Source of the DNA: Paenibacillus cellulosilyticus
Lineage (GTDB): Bacteria; Bacillota; Bacilli; Paenibacillales; Paenibacillaceae
Length of the DNA stretch: 64,000 bases
Reading direction: 5' to 3'
Assembly: GCF_003182255.1 (NCBI RefSeq)
Contig: NZ_QGTQ01000007.1
Span: 98,319-162,318 of the forward strand
Under the pieces are notes generated by a model. That model was not told the DNA's origin. It did no database searches and saw only the letters and a list, made by a program, of their open reading frames with translations. Below are positions 44,284 through 52,483 of this stretch, piece by piece; the first letter of the stretch is position 1; every line of letters begins with the position of its first letter. The position numbers and the translations under genes were made by a program.

Positions 44284-44853
44284 TTAATTTTTGGCGCAGC
44301 TGCATGTCATGCCCGACTTCTCTTCACTAGAAGGAAACATATGATAGAGCATAGCAATGACCATCGGAATAAAGACGATTGTGTTATAGAACAAATGGAG
44401 TTCGACACGAGGGACGAGAAGTTGAATAATGCTGGTTGGAGAAGCGGCGCCGAATAACGGATGCTTCGTTATTGTTTGGCCTAACAGTAGGGCATGCTCA
44501 ATATGGTGCCAGAACTGAATGGAAAGCGCGATGAGCCACCATGCACGGGATCGCCCATTGAACCCGCGCAGCAGGAGGAAGAATAAAACAAGCATGATGA
44601 TGGCGTAGCCGTAATGGAGCCACTCAGAATGGACGAGCCATGGATAGTAGTAACCTAATAAGCCGAGTGCTTTAGGACGCGGCCAATCCAAGACCCAAAT
44701 TTGGTAGGCTTGTGTAAGATGCTCAGCCCAGTGCATCAGAACGATGATCATGAATAGCTGGAGTGCCCGTTCGTGCCATTTCGTGTTTAGGCTCTGCAGG
44801 AACGATGAAGAAGTCAATACATTCGGGTTAGATTGTGTGTGTATGGATCGCAA
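44284..44853 (-). CDS. Integral membrane protein with conserved-looking His motifs
   Basis: A 189-residue protein with about five transmembrane helices. Several contain His in helix-compatible spacing: LMHWAEHLTQAY, SIQFWHHIEHALLLGQ, RVELHLFYNT and AMLYHMF. HxxEH and HHxEH patterns suggest metal or heme binding within the membrane. The C-terminus ends with MTCSCAKN (CxC). I do not recognise the family. It is followed by the small His-rich membrane protein at 44015, so the two may form a metal-related unit. Confidence 0.7.
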   Translation of the reverse strand: MRSIHTQSNPNVLTSSSFLQSLNTKWHERALQLFMIIVLMHWAEHLTQAYQIWVLDWPRPKALGLLGYYYPWLVHSEWLHYGYAIIMLVLFFLLLRGFNGRSRAWWLIALSIQFWHHIEHALLLGQTITKHPLFGAASPTSIIQLLVPRVELHLFYNTIVFIPMVIAMLYHMFPSSEEKSGMTCSCAKN

Positions 44854-45137
44854 ATAAGATCAGTCTCCTTCTTAATTGAATCAAGGATAAACGCACCTTT
44901 ATAGGGAAGTGAGGCGCATCTTCAGCTTAATAATAGAAGGGGATGTCTAATACGAACTTGGCTTTTCTTGTTAGCTACTCAAATCTGGGCGATACGCTAT
45001 TGGTGTGATGAATTGAATCAGAGAACCCTATTGCGAGCGTTAGAAAACATCCAAGATGTTTATACTAACGATAACTACAGGGGGCTCTTCGTTATGACTT
45101 CTTGTGATGAACTCGGAAACCCTGTACAGCATGCAAC
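44854..45137. other. Intergenic stretch with unexplained short open frames
   Basis: No gene can be supported between the divergent membrane protein and tetR genes. Two short frames stand out: ATG 44943 to TGA 45008 (21 residues, MSNTNLAFLVSYSN...) with AAGGGG directly against the ATG, and an open frame from TTG 45013 to TGA 45141 (42 residues) whose stop overlaps the tetR -35 box. They may be decayed coding sequence. Otherwise nothing is seen. Confidence 0.3.
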
Positions 45138-45166
45138 TTGACAATACTTTATAAATCCGATAGGAT
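45138..45166 (+). promoter_or_regulatory. Sigma-A promoter of the tetR gene
   Basis: TTGACA (45138-45143), a 17-nt spacer and TAGGAT (45161-45166). The -10 lies inside a small inverted repeat AAATCC-GATA-GGATTT. A TetR-type operator follows 12 nt downstream. Confidence 0.75.
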
Positions 45167-45178
45167 TTAAAAAAACTA

Positions 45179-45196
45179 ACTGACTGATGAGTCAGT
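45179..45196. promoter_or_regulatory. TetR-type operator
   Basis: ACTGACT-GATG-AGTCAGT is a perfect 7-bp inverted repeat just downstream of the -10 element, at the expected transcription start, well placed for autorepression by the TetR protein encoded next. Confidence 0.75.
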
Positions 45197-45217
45197 CAGG
45201 TGGGGTGCGAAGAAAGA

Positions 45218-45847
45218 TTGAGCGGAGAGAATGACTCATCGATCGTGAGCGAGCGGAAAGATCTTGTGATGCAGATCGCGCTTAGGCGATTTGCTAAGGA
45301 TGGTTATCATGCCACGAAGATATCCGATATTGTTGCTGAAGCCGGCGTAGCTCAAGGAACCTTCTACTGGTATTTCAAGAGCAAGGAAGCGGTCGCGCTT
45401 GAAATAGTGATGGAAGGACGCCGCCAACTACTCGACGTCATTGCTCAAGGCTACCGCCGTGATATAGGTACCGTTCAGGATATGGTTCAAGCGTCGGAAG
45501 CGCTGCTGACGAAACTGTTTCAATTCGCCGAATCCAATGCTTCGTTAATGGAATTGCTGCTTGGCGGAGGCGGTGTCGTAGAACCGGTGCGGCAGGCGAT
45601 TGCGGAGACTCGTGCAGCGATGGAGAATGCTTTTCTTCAGAACATTAAGCGCGCGATTGAACTAGGCATGCTGCCGGAAGAGATCAACGCCGAGATTAGG
45701 GCGGCCCTAGTCATGAGCTTGATCGAAGGCATCATCTCGCGATGGTTGTTCCACATCGTTCCGTCCGAGAGTATCACTTCGAAGTCCGCCGGACAGTTGG
45801 CGTATGAGACGGCCAGATTTGAGTTCTTTGGACTGCTCGGTATTTAG
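45218..45847 (+). CDS. TetR-family transcriptional regulator
   Basis: A 209-residue regulator with an N-terminal HTH (ALRRFAKDGYHATKISDIVA, GVAQGTFYWYFKSKEAVA) and a helical ligand-binding domain. The start is uncertain: TTG at 45218 has a purine-rich site upstream, while the in-frame GTG at 45200 touches the operator and lacks a ribosome binding site. The gene is preceded by a clear promoter and palindromic operator, so it is autoregulated. The amino-acid ABC importer genes follow 74 nt later and may be its targets. Confidence 0.9.
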   Translation: MSGENDSSIVSERKDLVMQIALRRFAKDGYHATKISDIVAEAGVAQGTFYWYFKSKEAVALEIVMEGRRQLLDVIAQGYRRDIGTVQDMVQASEALLTKLFQFAESNASLMELLLGGGGVVEPVRQAIAETRAAMENAFLQNIKRAIELGMLPEEINAEIRAALVMSLIEGIISRWLFHIVPSESITSKSAGQLAYETARFEFFGLLGI

Positions 45848-45921
45848 AGCATCGCGCCCGTATTTGTTGGTTAGGCTTGGATATAAAGATTCAATATATA
45901 GATAGGATGGGGAGAATCTCG

Positions 45922-46743
45922 ATGTTGAACAAATCGAAGAAATCGATGTTTCTTACAGTATCAGCTGTTATGTTGTTCGCGCTAATGCTTGCCGGGTGCG
46001 GTTCTAGTTCCGATAAGAGCTCGAATAAGTTGGACGAAGTCAAGAAGGCCGGCGTTATTAAAGTAGGATTGATGGGCACGTATGCCCCTTATAATTTCCT
46101 GAATGATAATAAAGAAATCGATGGCTATGACGCAGACATTGCCAAAGAGATCGCCAAACGCTTAGGGGTAGAAGTTGAATTCGAACCACAGGATTTCTCG
46201 GGGCTGATTCCTAGTCTTAAGGCGAACAAGATCGATGCGATTATTAGCCAGGTGACGATTACCGACGAGCGTAAAGAGCAAGTCGATTTCTCGCAGCCTT
46301 ATATTCGTAATGATGTGAAGATCATTGTTCGAGAGGACAATACTACGATTACGAAGCTTGAAGATTTCAAAGGTAAAAATATCGGAGTAGGCTTGGGAAC
46401 AAATGATGAATCCTACTTGCGTAATGAAGTGCTGCCTCAAGTAGGCGACTTCACGATTAAAACTTACGATGATGTCATTACCTCGCTTCAGGATCTGGAT
46501 TCGAACCGAATCGACGGTACGATCAATAATCTGTATGCTTTGAAGCCAATTGTCGATAAGAACGGCTTCAAGATCAAGGCAGTTGGTGAGCCGATCAAGT
46601 CGGACGAGGCGGGCGTTGCCGTTAACAAGAACAATCCAGAATTCCTGGATGCTATCAATCAGGCACTGACGGATATGAAGACGGATGGAACGTACAATAC
46701 CATCTTCAAGAAGTGGTTCGGCGAAGAGCCAGCCTCGGAATAA
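45922..46743 (+). CDS. ABC importer substrate-binding lipoprotein (polar amino acids)
   Basis: A 273-residue lipoprotein: signal with lipobox LAGC, then a family 3 solute-binding protein with GVIKVGLMGTYAPYNFL, YDADIAKEIAKRLG, DAIISQVTITDERKEQVDFS and a C-terminal MKTDGTYNTIFKKWFG. It binds a polar amino acid such as glutamine or cystine outside the membrane and passes it to the permease encoded next. I start at the ATG at 45922 after GGGGAGAA; the upstream in-frame ATG at 45877 adds 15 residues before the signal. Confidence 0.92.
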   Translation: MLNKSKKSMFLTVSAVMLFALMLAGCGSSSDKSSNKLDEVKKAGVIKVGLMGTYAPYNFLNDNKEIDGYDADIAKEIAKRLGVEVEFEPQDFSGLIPSLKANKIDAIISQVTITDERKEQVDFSQPYIRNDVKIIVREDNTTITKLEDFKGKNIGVGLGTNDESYLRNEVLPQVGDFTIKTYDDVITSLQDLDSNRIDGTINNLYALKPIVDKNGFKIKAVGEPIKSDEAGVAVNKNNPEFLDAINQALTDMKTDGTYNTIFKKWFGEEPASE

Positions 46744-46758
46744 GAAGCAAGAAGGTAC

Positions 46759-46788
46759 AGGGTCATGACGTTGATACGTCATGGCCCT
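46759..46788 (+). promoter_or_regulatory. Stem-loop between binding-protein and permease genes
   Basis: AGGGTCATGACGT / ACGTCATGGCCCT form a 13-bp stem (one G-T pair) with a 4-nt loop and no T-run. Such hairpins commonly protect the upstream mRNA and give more binding protein than permease. Confidence 0.6.
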
Positions 46789-46811
46789 GCGATCAGAAAA
46801 AGGGGTTTTGA

Positions 46812-47462
46812 GTGTTTATGAGCCTTCTCTGGGATAACATACCCTTTTTGCTCAAGGGTGCCTACTATACGCTGCTGGTCACTGTAGTATCCATGTTCTT
46901 CGGGCTTATTCTCGGCATGATCATTGCAATTGCCAGGCTGAAAGGAAACCGTCCAATCCGCTGGTTGGCACGCTTTTATGTATCGATTATTCGCGGCACG
47001 CCGGCTTTCGTTCAGCTTCTCATTGTTTATTACGGACTTGTGGATTACGGCATTACGCTTGGCCCGCTCACAGCGGCGTTCGTGGCATTAAGCATTAATG
47101 TCAGTGCGTATTTGTCGGAGACGTTCCGAGGGGCGATTCAATCGATTCCGAAGGGGCAGACAGAGGCGGCCTATGCGACGGGAATGACTTCGTGGCAAGC
47201 ACTTAGAAGGATCATATTTCCGCAAGCCGCAAGGGTGGCGATTGCGCCGATCGGCAACACGTTCATCGGGATGCTTAAAGAGACAACGCTTGTCTCTGTC
47301 ATTACGGTAACGGAGCTGCTCCGTTCCGCTCAGCTGCTGGTTGCTCAGTATTATGTGTACATGCCTTTTTATCTAGGGATTGCGGCGATGTACTGGATAA
47401 TGAGTACGGTATTCTCGGCTATTCTCGAGTCAATCGAGAAACGGCTGTCCAAAGTTTATTAA
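46812..47462 (+). CDS. Amino-acid ABC importer permease
   Basis: A 216-residue HisM/GlnP-type permease with about five transmembrane helices, the family start LLKGAYYTLLVTVVSMFFG and the EAA loop AAYATGMTSWQALRRIIFPQA that contacts the ATPase. GTG at 46812 has AAGGGG upstream; an ATG two codons later is possible. It follows the binding protein and precedes the ATPase by a few nucleotides, completing a standard importer. Confidence 0.93.
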   Translation: MFMSLLWDNIPFLLKGAYYTLLVTVVSMFFGLILGMIIAIARLKGNRPIRWLARFYVSIIRGTPAFVQLLIVYYGLVDYGITLGPLTAAFVALSINVSAYLSETFRGAIQSIPKGQTEAAYATGMTSWQALRRIIFPQAARVAIAPIGNTFIGMLKETTLVSVITVTELLRSAQLLVAQYYVYMPFYLGIAAMYWIMSTVFSAILESIEKRLSKVY

Positions 47463-47480
47463 TATCGGGGCGTGGACCGA

Positions 47481-48230
47481 ATGATGATACAAACGATGGG
47501 GCTGTCAAAATCGTTTGATGGCGTTGAAGTGTTGAAAAGCATTGATTTGCACGTCGCTGCGCAGGAGATCGTCGTTCTTCTCGGGCCGAGCGGATCCGGT
47601 AAAAGCACGCTGCTGCGCTGCCTGAACGGGTTGGAGCAGCTTAGTGGAGGTTCGGTTGAGGTTAATGGCGTGCGAGTCGATTCCGACATGCCGGTAAGCA
47701 GGAAGAAAGCGAACTTTAATGAGATTCGGCGTAACACGGGAATGGTATTTCAACAATTCAATCTGTATCCGCACCGGACAGTGCTTGGTAATGTGATCGA
47801 GTCTCTTCTGGTCGTTAAAAAGATGCAGAGGAAAGAAGCCGAACTTATCGGCATGCAGATGCTGGAGCGGGTAGGCTTGACGGACAAACGGGACGAATAT
47901 CCTTCCCGTTTGTCGGGTGGACAGCAGCAGCGCGTCGCCATTGCACGTGCGCTTGCCATGCAGCCTTCCATCATGCTCTTCGACGAGCCAACGTCGGCGC
48001 TTGACCCGGAGTTGGTTGGTGAAGTGCTGGAGGTCATGAAGCAGCTGGCCAAGGAAGGCATGACGATGGTCGTTGTTACACACGAGATGAAGTTTGCCCG
48101 TCAGGTGGCCAATCGGGTTGTGTTCATGGACGGCGGAGTCATTGTTGAAGAGCAGCATCCGGACTTGTTTTTCAGCCAACCACAATCGGACAGGGCAAGG
48201 AAGTTTTTGAATCAGCTCAGCGAGCATTAA
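47481..48230 (+). CDS. Amino-acid ABC importer ATPase
   Basis: A 249-residue GlnQ-type ATPase with Walker [11 protein letters not shown]-loop [11 protein letters not shown], signature LSGGQQQR, Walker [13 protein letters not shown] and the H-loop VTHEM. It powers uptake through the adjoining permease. The ATG at 47481 (after GGGGCGTGG) is preferred; an in-frame GTG at 47472 is an alternative. All motifs are canonical. Confidence 0.94.
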   Translation: MMIQTMGLSKSFDGVEVLKSIDLHVAAQEIVVLLGPSGSGKSTLLRCLNGLEQLSGGSVEVNGVRVDSDMPVSRKKANFNEIRRNTGMVFQQFNLYPHRTVLGNVIESLLVVKKMQRKEAELIGMQMLERVGLTDKRDEYPSRLSGGQQQRVAIARALAMQPSIMLFDEPTSALDPELVGEVLEVMKQLAKEGMTMVVVTHEMKFARQVANRVVFMDGGVIVEEQHPDLFFSQPQSDRARKFLNQLSEH

Positions 48231-48258
48231 TTATACGAGTGAAGGCAGGTTTACAACG

Positions 48259-48681
48259 ATGAAAGTAATGACGACTTGGAACGGCAAACGTTTGTTTACT
48301 TCTGTAGGCGATTCCGGCTATCCGGTTCAGATGGACGCTACGCCAGCATACGGAGGCGATGGCAAGGGCGCTACCCCTATGGAGCTGGTGCTGGCGGGTT
48401 TGGCCGGCTGCATCGGCATTGACGTGACGATGATTCTGAATCAATTCTTGGATTCCATCCAGCAGATCGACATTGAGGCTGACGGTGCCCGTAAGGAAGA
48501 AACGCCGACGAGCTTCACCGGTATTGAGCTGATCTTCCGCATTGTCGGCGACATTCCAGACTATCGGGTGTGGAAAGCGATTGATATGGGGAGCAAAAAA
48601 TATTGTGCCGTGTCTGACTCGCTCAAAGCGGATATCAGCTATCGACTCGTACTTAATGGCGTTGAGATTCCGCATCCTTAA
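48259..48681 (+). CDS. OsmC/Ohr-family protein
   Basis: A 140-residue OsmC-like thiol peroxidase candidate: YGGDGKGATPMELVLAGLAGC holds the first redox Cys and MGSKKYCAVSDSL the second. The family reduces organic hydroperoxides. AAGGCAGG lies before the ATG. It follows the importer genes by 28 nt and may be co-transcribed with them, which would link sulfur amino-acid uptake with thiol redox (inference). A strong terminator follows. Confidence 0.88.
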   Translation: MKVMTTWNGKRLFTSVGDSGYPVQMDATPAYGGDGKGATPMELVLAGLAGCIGIDVTMILNQFLDSIQQIDIEADGARKEETPTSFTGIELIFRIVGDIPDYRVWKAIDMGSKKYCAVSDSLKADISYRLVLNGVEIPHP

Positions 48682-48729
48682 TAGGTAATTGAATCTCGAT
48701 CCTATAAACTTAACCATTCGACTACCAGC

Positions 48730-48757
48730 CCCGACCGCATAAGGTCGGGTTTTTTTG
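48730..48757 (+). terminator. Intrinsic terminator
   Basis: CCCGACC / GGTCGGG, 6-nt loop, run of eight T. It ends the importer/osmC unit. Confidence 0.93.
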
Positions 48758-48824
48758 CTATCTTGGAGCATCATGCTTAAGAGCTTGATAGAAAATAAAC
48801 CCTGGTAAATATTAGCGATATTAA

Positions 48825-48853
48825 TAGTCAACGAGGTAAAAATATCCTATAAT
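48825..48853 (+). promoter_or_regulatory. Possible sigma-A promoter
   Basis: A perfect TATAAT (48848-48853) with TAGTCA (four of six) 17 nt upstream, 29 nt before the start codon at 48883. Confidence 0.45.
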
Positions 48854-48882
48854 GTAACAAAAGAACTAGGAGCTTAGACACC

Positions 48883-49398
48883 ATGTACGAAGCGTTTTAT
48901 ATTTGCGCATCCGAGATGTATCAACGAAAGTATATGGATTTTCTTTTAAACAATTACGAGGATTTGAGGCTGCCCTATTCGTTTCCTGTTGCGTTCCGAT
49001 TTATAGCTAGCCCTGTTCTATTAGGTCACGAATGTTTCTTGTGCGTGGATGACGAAGGAGAAGCAGTTGGCGCGTTCAGCTATATTCACGGCACAGGTGA
49101 AGGAAACTATGAGGATCGGCATGTCGTGCAGCTGCAGGTCGCTTATTTGACACAATCGTATAGGCGGCGCACGGCGTTGTTCCTACTGGGCTTGCACACA
49201 CTCGCGGAGCATTTGAGCGGGCTTAATGAAGAGGTAACGGAGCTAGTATTTTGGACGGGAACGGATGCCTACACGGGAAGACTGTTCGGCAAGTTCGCTG
49301 AGCGGACAAGCGTAGGGGAAGCCGTTATTGGATACCGCGTTTCGTTAAGTCAGCTAAATGCCTATTTGTCCAAATTCAAACGAAGGATATCGGTGTGA
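48883..49398 (+). CDS. Uncharacterised protein, GNAT-like layout
   Basis: A 171-residue protein with alternating strands and helices resembling a GNAT fold: a strand pair around FLCVDDEGEAVGAFSYI, then VQLQVAYLTQSYRRRTALFLLGL in the place of the acetyl-CoA loop (normally Q/RxxGxG/A, not clearly kept), and a C-terminal LFGKFAERTSV block. The next gene is a distant paralogue. AGGAG precedes the ATG. Function unknown; acetyltransferase activity is doubtful because the CoA loop is degenerate. Confidence 0.7.
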   Translation: MYEAFYICASEMYQRKYMDFLLNNYEDLRLPYSFPVAFRFIASPVLLGHECFLCVDDEGEAVGAFSYIHGTGEGNYEDRHVVQLQVAYLTQSYRRRTALFLLGLHTLAEHLSGLNEEVTELVFWTGTDAYTGRLFGKFAERTSVGEAVIGYRVSLSQLNAYLSKFKRRISV

Positions 49399-49438
49399 CA
49401 CTTGTCTACTAGTGCAGTCAACAAGGAGGGAATATGTA

Positions 49439-49927
49439 GTGGGGCGTCTCTATGCGACACCATGTGTGCAAGACCGGGATTATGCGAGATTCGTCAGCTA
49501 CTATATCGCGCATAGCTATGAGTTTGACGAGCAATATACATTTCACGAAGCGGTTGCTCACCTGATGATCTCGCTTCAGGATAGTCGGATCATGTTATTC
49601 GACGATGAAGAGGGCAAGTTACACGGATTTATTCTTTATCGGTATGAGGCGGCTGACGGTACGTTGTTCATCGATTCTACGATTCTATCGCCTGACTATC
49701 GCAGCAGCATCGTGTTCTATAAGGGCTTCGGGGACTGGGTGCGTCATGTCATGATGGAACATAGTGAAATTCGACAAGTCCGATTCTTCGTGCGGGCCGA
49801 TCATCCCTATCTGATCAGGCTGTACGGCAAGTTCGCTAATAGAATCGAAGAAATTGATCGTGGCGGCCGCGCAGAGCTCGTGTACGAGTCAGCGTTCTAT
49901 GCGCTTAAGCGGTATTTGCGAGTCTAG
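49439..49927 (+). CDS. Uncharacterised protein, paralogue of 48883
   Basis: A 162-residue protein of the same layout (RIMLFDDEEGKLHGFILYRY, LFIDSTILSPDYRSS, LIRLYGKFANRIEEID). I start at the GTG at 49439, which has AAGGAGGG 8 nt upstream; the longer frame from 49358 lies inside the preceding gene. The shared GKFA(N/E)R block supports a duplication. No catalytic residues can be named. It is likely co-transcribed with 48883. Confidence 0.7.
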   Translation: MGRLYATPCVQDRDYARFVSYYIAHSYEFDEQYTFHEAVAHLMISLQDSRIMLFDDEEGKLHGFILYRYEAADGTLFIDSTILSPDYRSSIVFYKGFGDWVRHVMMEHSEIRQVRFFVRADHPYLIRLYGKFANRIEEIDRGGRAELVYESAFYALKRYLRV

Positions 49928-49977
49928 ACTGAGGCACAAGACATCATGCTCTGATATTAAGTAAAGGAGGTGACACA

Positions 49978-50097
49978 ATGATCCCACCGGTATATTACCC
50001 TAAAGAAGTGAAAGGCAGCGGTTTCGGCCGTATTAACATCCTCGAAGCGCTGAAAGCAAGCGAGCAAGTAAGAACTTCCGCGGCAGCAGCGAAATAA
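49978..50097 (+). CDS. Small 39-residue peptide of unknown function
   Basis: ATG at 49978 has a perfect Shine-Dalgarno AAAGGAGGTGA at ideal spacing, and a very strong terminator follows 20 nt after the TAA. The peptide begins MIPPVYYPKEVKGSGFG, continues with a short amphipathic helix INILEALKASEQV and ends SAAAAK. It has no Cys and no signal peptide. Gene and terminator form a compact, well-expressed-looking unit. Family not recognised. Confidence 0.65.
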   Translation: MIPPVYYPKEVKGSGFGRINILEALKASEQVRTSAAAAK

Positions 50098-50117
50098 TCG
50101 CGAGCTATCGCAAAGAG

Positions 50118-50166
50118 GGGCAGTCTCAAAGTCATCACTAGATGATTTTGAGACTGCCCTTCTTCT
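50118..50166 (+). terminator. Very strong intrinsic terminator
   Basis: GGGCAGTCTCAAA / TTTGAGACTGCCC outer stem, extended inward by GTCATC / GATGAT (one wobble), a loop of about 4 nt, then TTCTTCT. Confidence 0.9.
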
Positions 50167-50182
50167 ATGTGTGCATCCATAT

Positions 50183-50854
50183 TTATTTGTAATAAGAAGT
50201 CGTGAGCGGGACGAACATACTGCCGCCGTCTTTCACATCCGCGTAGACAAACAGTTCATCTACACCGCTAATATTGATCTCGAACGTTTTCAGCCCTTCG
50301 CTGACCTCAATCGTATCGATTTCTAGCTTGCTATCGTCTCGATCATCCTGGACGAAGAACCGCTCGATGTCCTCACCGATAGCAGCAACTTGAAGGTACA
50401 GCTTCTGGTACTTGCCTTTCGGATAAAGCATAAAGCTGCTGGATCGATTGCCGCTGAGGTTGTTGAAGAAAACATCCTTGTAGTCCTTGCCGTTGTAGCT
50501 CGTCAGATCGGGATCCTTCGTACGCTGATCGCCGCCAAAGCTATCGGCAATGGGGATGCCCGCTATTTTTTCGCCGAGCAGAACGGTATTCGTCTTACCG
50601 TCATATTCAACTGCAACGCCTAGTGCATTGGAGATCGCCCGCACCGGAAGATAGGTACTACCGTTATAGGAAATTGGGGCTAGAGCGGCACCTTTGTCAT
50701 TCTGGGGTTGAAACGGTTTTCCATCCACCTTGAATTTCATCGAGGGGTCCAAATATGCTTTAATCTGCTGCAGCTGTGTACCGGCATACACGCCAGCACT
50801 CGTACTTACGAGCAGAATAGCAGCGGCTCCGGTTACTATCCATTGTTTCTTCAA
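50183..50854 (-). CDS. Secreted protein with copper-amine-oxidase-N domain
   Basis: A 223-residue exported protein. A signal peptide (residues about 1-25, KKQWIVTGAAAILLVSTSAGVYA) precedes a copper amine oxidase N-terminal-type domain (ISYNGSTYLPVRAISNALGV, DGKTNTVLLG), a module common in Paenibacillus surface proteins. The C-terminal half (residues about 110-223) is beta-rich and resembles an NPCBM-like carbohydrate-binding domain (LYLQVAAIGE, VDELFVYADV). It likely acts in the cell wall or at the surface. AAGGAAGTGACGG lies before the ATG. Confidence 0.85.
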   Translation of the reverse strand: MKKQWIVTGAAAILLVSTSAGVYAGTQLQQIKAYLDPSMKFKVDGKPFQPQNDKGAALAPISYNGSTYLPVRAISNALGVAVEYDGKTNTVLLGEKIAGIPIADSFGGDQRTKDPDLTSYNGKDYKDVFFNNLSGNRSSSFMLYPKGKYQKLYLQVAAIGEDIERFFVQDDRDDSKLEIDTIEVSEGLKTFEINISGVDELFVYADVKDGGSMFVPLTTSYYK

Positions 50855-50977
50855 ACCGTCACTTCCTTTCGATTCACAATTGTTTGGATTTGAAAACGCC
50901 AGTTTATATTGTACATATAATAATAGAATTGTAATATCATCCCAAGGTCTTAATCGTTAGTGAGGGAGAGTCGGACT

Positions 50978-51964
50978 ATGGCAATGAACAAGGATAGGCT
51001 CGCGTTGTTCGTAGACAATGTCGACGTAATGAAGAGGTCATTCAAGTGGCATCATGCAATGGTGAATCGATTGGCGGCTTTGTTGTACGCTGTTGAAGAT
51101 AAGAACGTGGATGTACCTGCGATAAAAGAAAATGTAGATCGAATCAAACGAAACACCGGAATTTTCTCGACGTTTAGAGGCAGTGGGACGATTAGCTTCG
51201 CTGCGCAGCTATCGCTCTCAAGTGAGCCGGAAGCACAGCTTACCAACGCGCTGGATGTGCTTGAGCGATTGAGGCAATCGAAATTCAGATCGTCGCCATA
51301 TCTCTCGGTCGCCGCGTATCAAATCGCCGCTCATTCTAGATCTGAGCGGTATGCGGACGTAGTAGATAGAGCGAAGTCGTTTTATACAGAGATGAAAGGG
51401 AATCATCCCTATCTGACCGGTCAGGATGATTATATCTTCGCCGCGATGCTGGCGTTATCTGATATCGATGTCAAGGCGGGGACAGAGCGGATGGAGCAGT
51501 TCTATACGGCATTGAAGCCCGAGCTGCGAATCGGTAACGGCCTGCAGGCGTTAACGCAGGTGCTGGTGCTTGGTCAGCATCATGCAGACCCCGTGGCACG
51601 TGTACGGAGGCTGAAGAATGCTTTCCGAGATAAAGGAATCAAGCTGGATAAGTCAGACACGTTGTCTTCACTTGGTGTGTTGACCCTGCTTCCATGCGAG
51701 GATGTAGATATCGTAGAGGATCTGGTCCGAACCTCTGAGTGGCTGCGTATGCAGAATGGGTTCAGCAGATGGTCCGTCACGACGCAGGAGCTATTGCTGT
51801 ACGCCTCAGCGTTGGTTGCCTATCAGCACTTAAAAGAATCGTCCGGCGTAGTCCCGATTACTGCGCTTAGCACAAGCCTGACGAACATCCTAATTGCGCA
51901 GCAGGCGGCGATTACAGCGGCGGCAACGGCATCGGCAATTACGGCATCGTCTTCGTCAGATTGA
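50978..51964 (+). CDS. DUF4003-family protein
   Basis: A 328-residue helical protein matching the DUF4003 pattern (FVDNVDVMKRSFKWHHAMVNRLAALLY, YLSVAAYQIA, FYTEMKGNHPYLTGQDDYIFAAMLAL). Function unknown; no membrane segments except an Ala-rich C-terminus. I start at the ATG at 50978 after GAGGGAGAG rather than 50960. It appears to be a single-gene unit divergent from the surface protein gene. Confidence 0.85.
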   Translation: MAMNKDRLALFVDNVDVMKRSFKWHHAMVNRLAALLYAVEDKNVDVPAIKENVDRIKRNTGIFSTFRGSGTISFAAQLSLSSEPEAQLTNALDVLERLRQSKFRSSPYLSVAAYQIAAHSRSERYADVVDRAKSFYTEMKGNHPYLTGQDDYIFAAMLALSDIDVKAGTERMEQFYTALKPELRIGNGLQALTQVLVLGQHHADPVARVRRLKNAFRDKGIKLDKSDTLSSLGVLTLLPCEDVDIVEDLVRTSEWLRMQNGFSRWSVTTQELLLYASALVAYQHLKESSGVVPITALSTSLTNILIAQQAAITAAATASAITASSSSD

Positions 51965-52094
51965 TGGAATAGTACAGTTCCGCCCATATGCCCAGAGAGG
52001 TTAATGATCTATAATTCATTCGTCGCCTTCCAAATTAGGCTAGACTCAAGTATAATGGGTGGGAGATTTTGCGTGAAACCATCATATTTTTATG

Positions 52095-52285
52095 CCGTTA
52101 GGTGCCTTGTCGGTCTGAAGAGCTCATCGAGCTTAAGAAGACGGTACAAGGTTAAAAGGGAAACCGGTGCGAATCCGGTGCGGTCCCGCCACTGTAATCC
52201 GGGGACAACCTCGTAACGCCACTGTTCGTGAACGAATGGGAAGGCGAGGAAGTCATGAACCCGTAAGCCAGGAGACCTGCCTAAT
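52095..52285 (+). ncRNA. Cobalamin (adenosylcobalamin) riboswitch
   Basis: The region has the conserved elements of the B12 aptamer in order: GTTAGGTGCC at the start, AAAGGGAAACCGGTGCGAAT, the B12 box GCCACTG (52188-52194), and the closing GTAAGCCAGGAGACCTGCC. Binding of cobalamin is expected to switch off the operon that follows, through the terminator at 52378. The 519-bp gap 51965-52483 holds only this element and its expression platform. Confidence 0.95.
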
Positions 52286-52377
52286 TGGTACGCCAATGAA
52301 GATCCTTCGCGGAAAGGACCGGTCGGTCAGGGCAGACGCCATGTCTATTGATTTGTGTAATTTCCTGATTTGTATCG

Positions 52378-52408
52378 CCTTGTTTCCCTTTGGAGACAAG
52401 GTTTTTTT
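52378..52408 (+). terminator. Riboswitch expression-platform terminator
   Basis: CCTTGTTTCC / GGAGACAAGG (one G-T pair) with a 4-nt loop and seven T, between the aptamer and the first gene of the operon. Confidence 0.9.
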
Positions 52409-52483
52409 CATTTTTCGGCATGTCATAAAAATGGATTGGTGAGGCGCATTCTCGCCATTATAGTCGTTAAGGGGAAGAGAAGA

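Noticed and set aside
47505..48227. 240-codon minus-strand frame
   Set aside because: It is the shadow of the ABC ATPase gene, which carries all Walker and signature motifs.
50881..50977. TATAAT at 50926 as promoter for the DUF4003 gene
   Set aside because: No acceptable -35 element at 16-18 nt; the only TTGAAA is 30 nt away.
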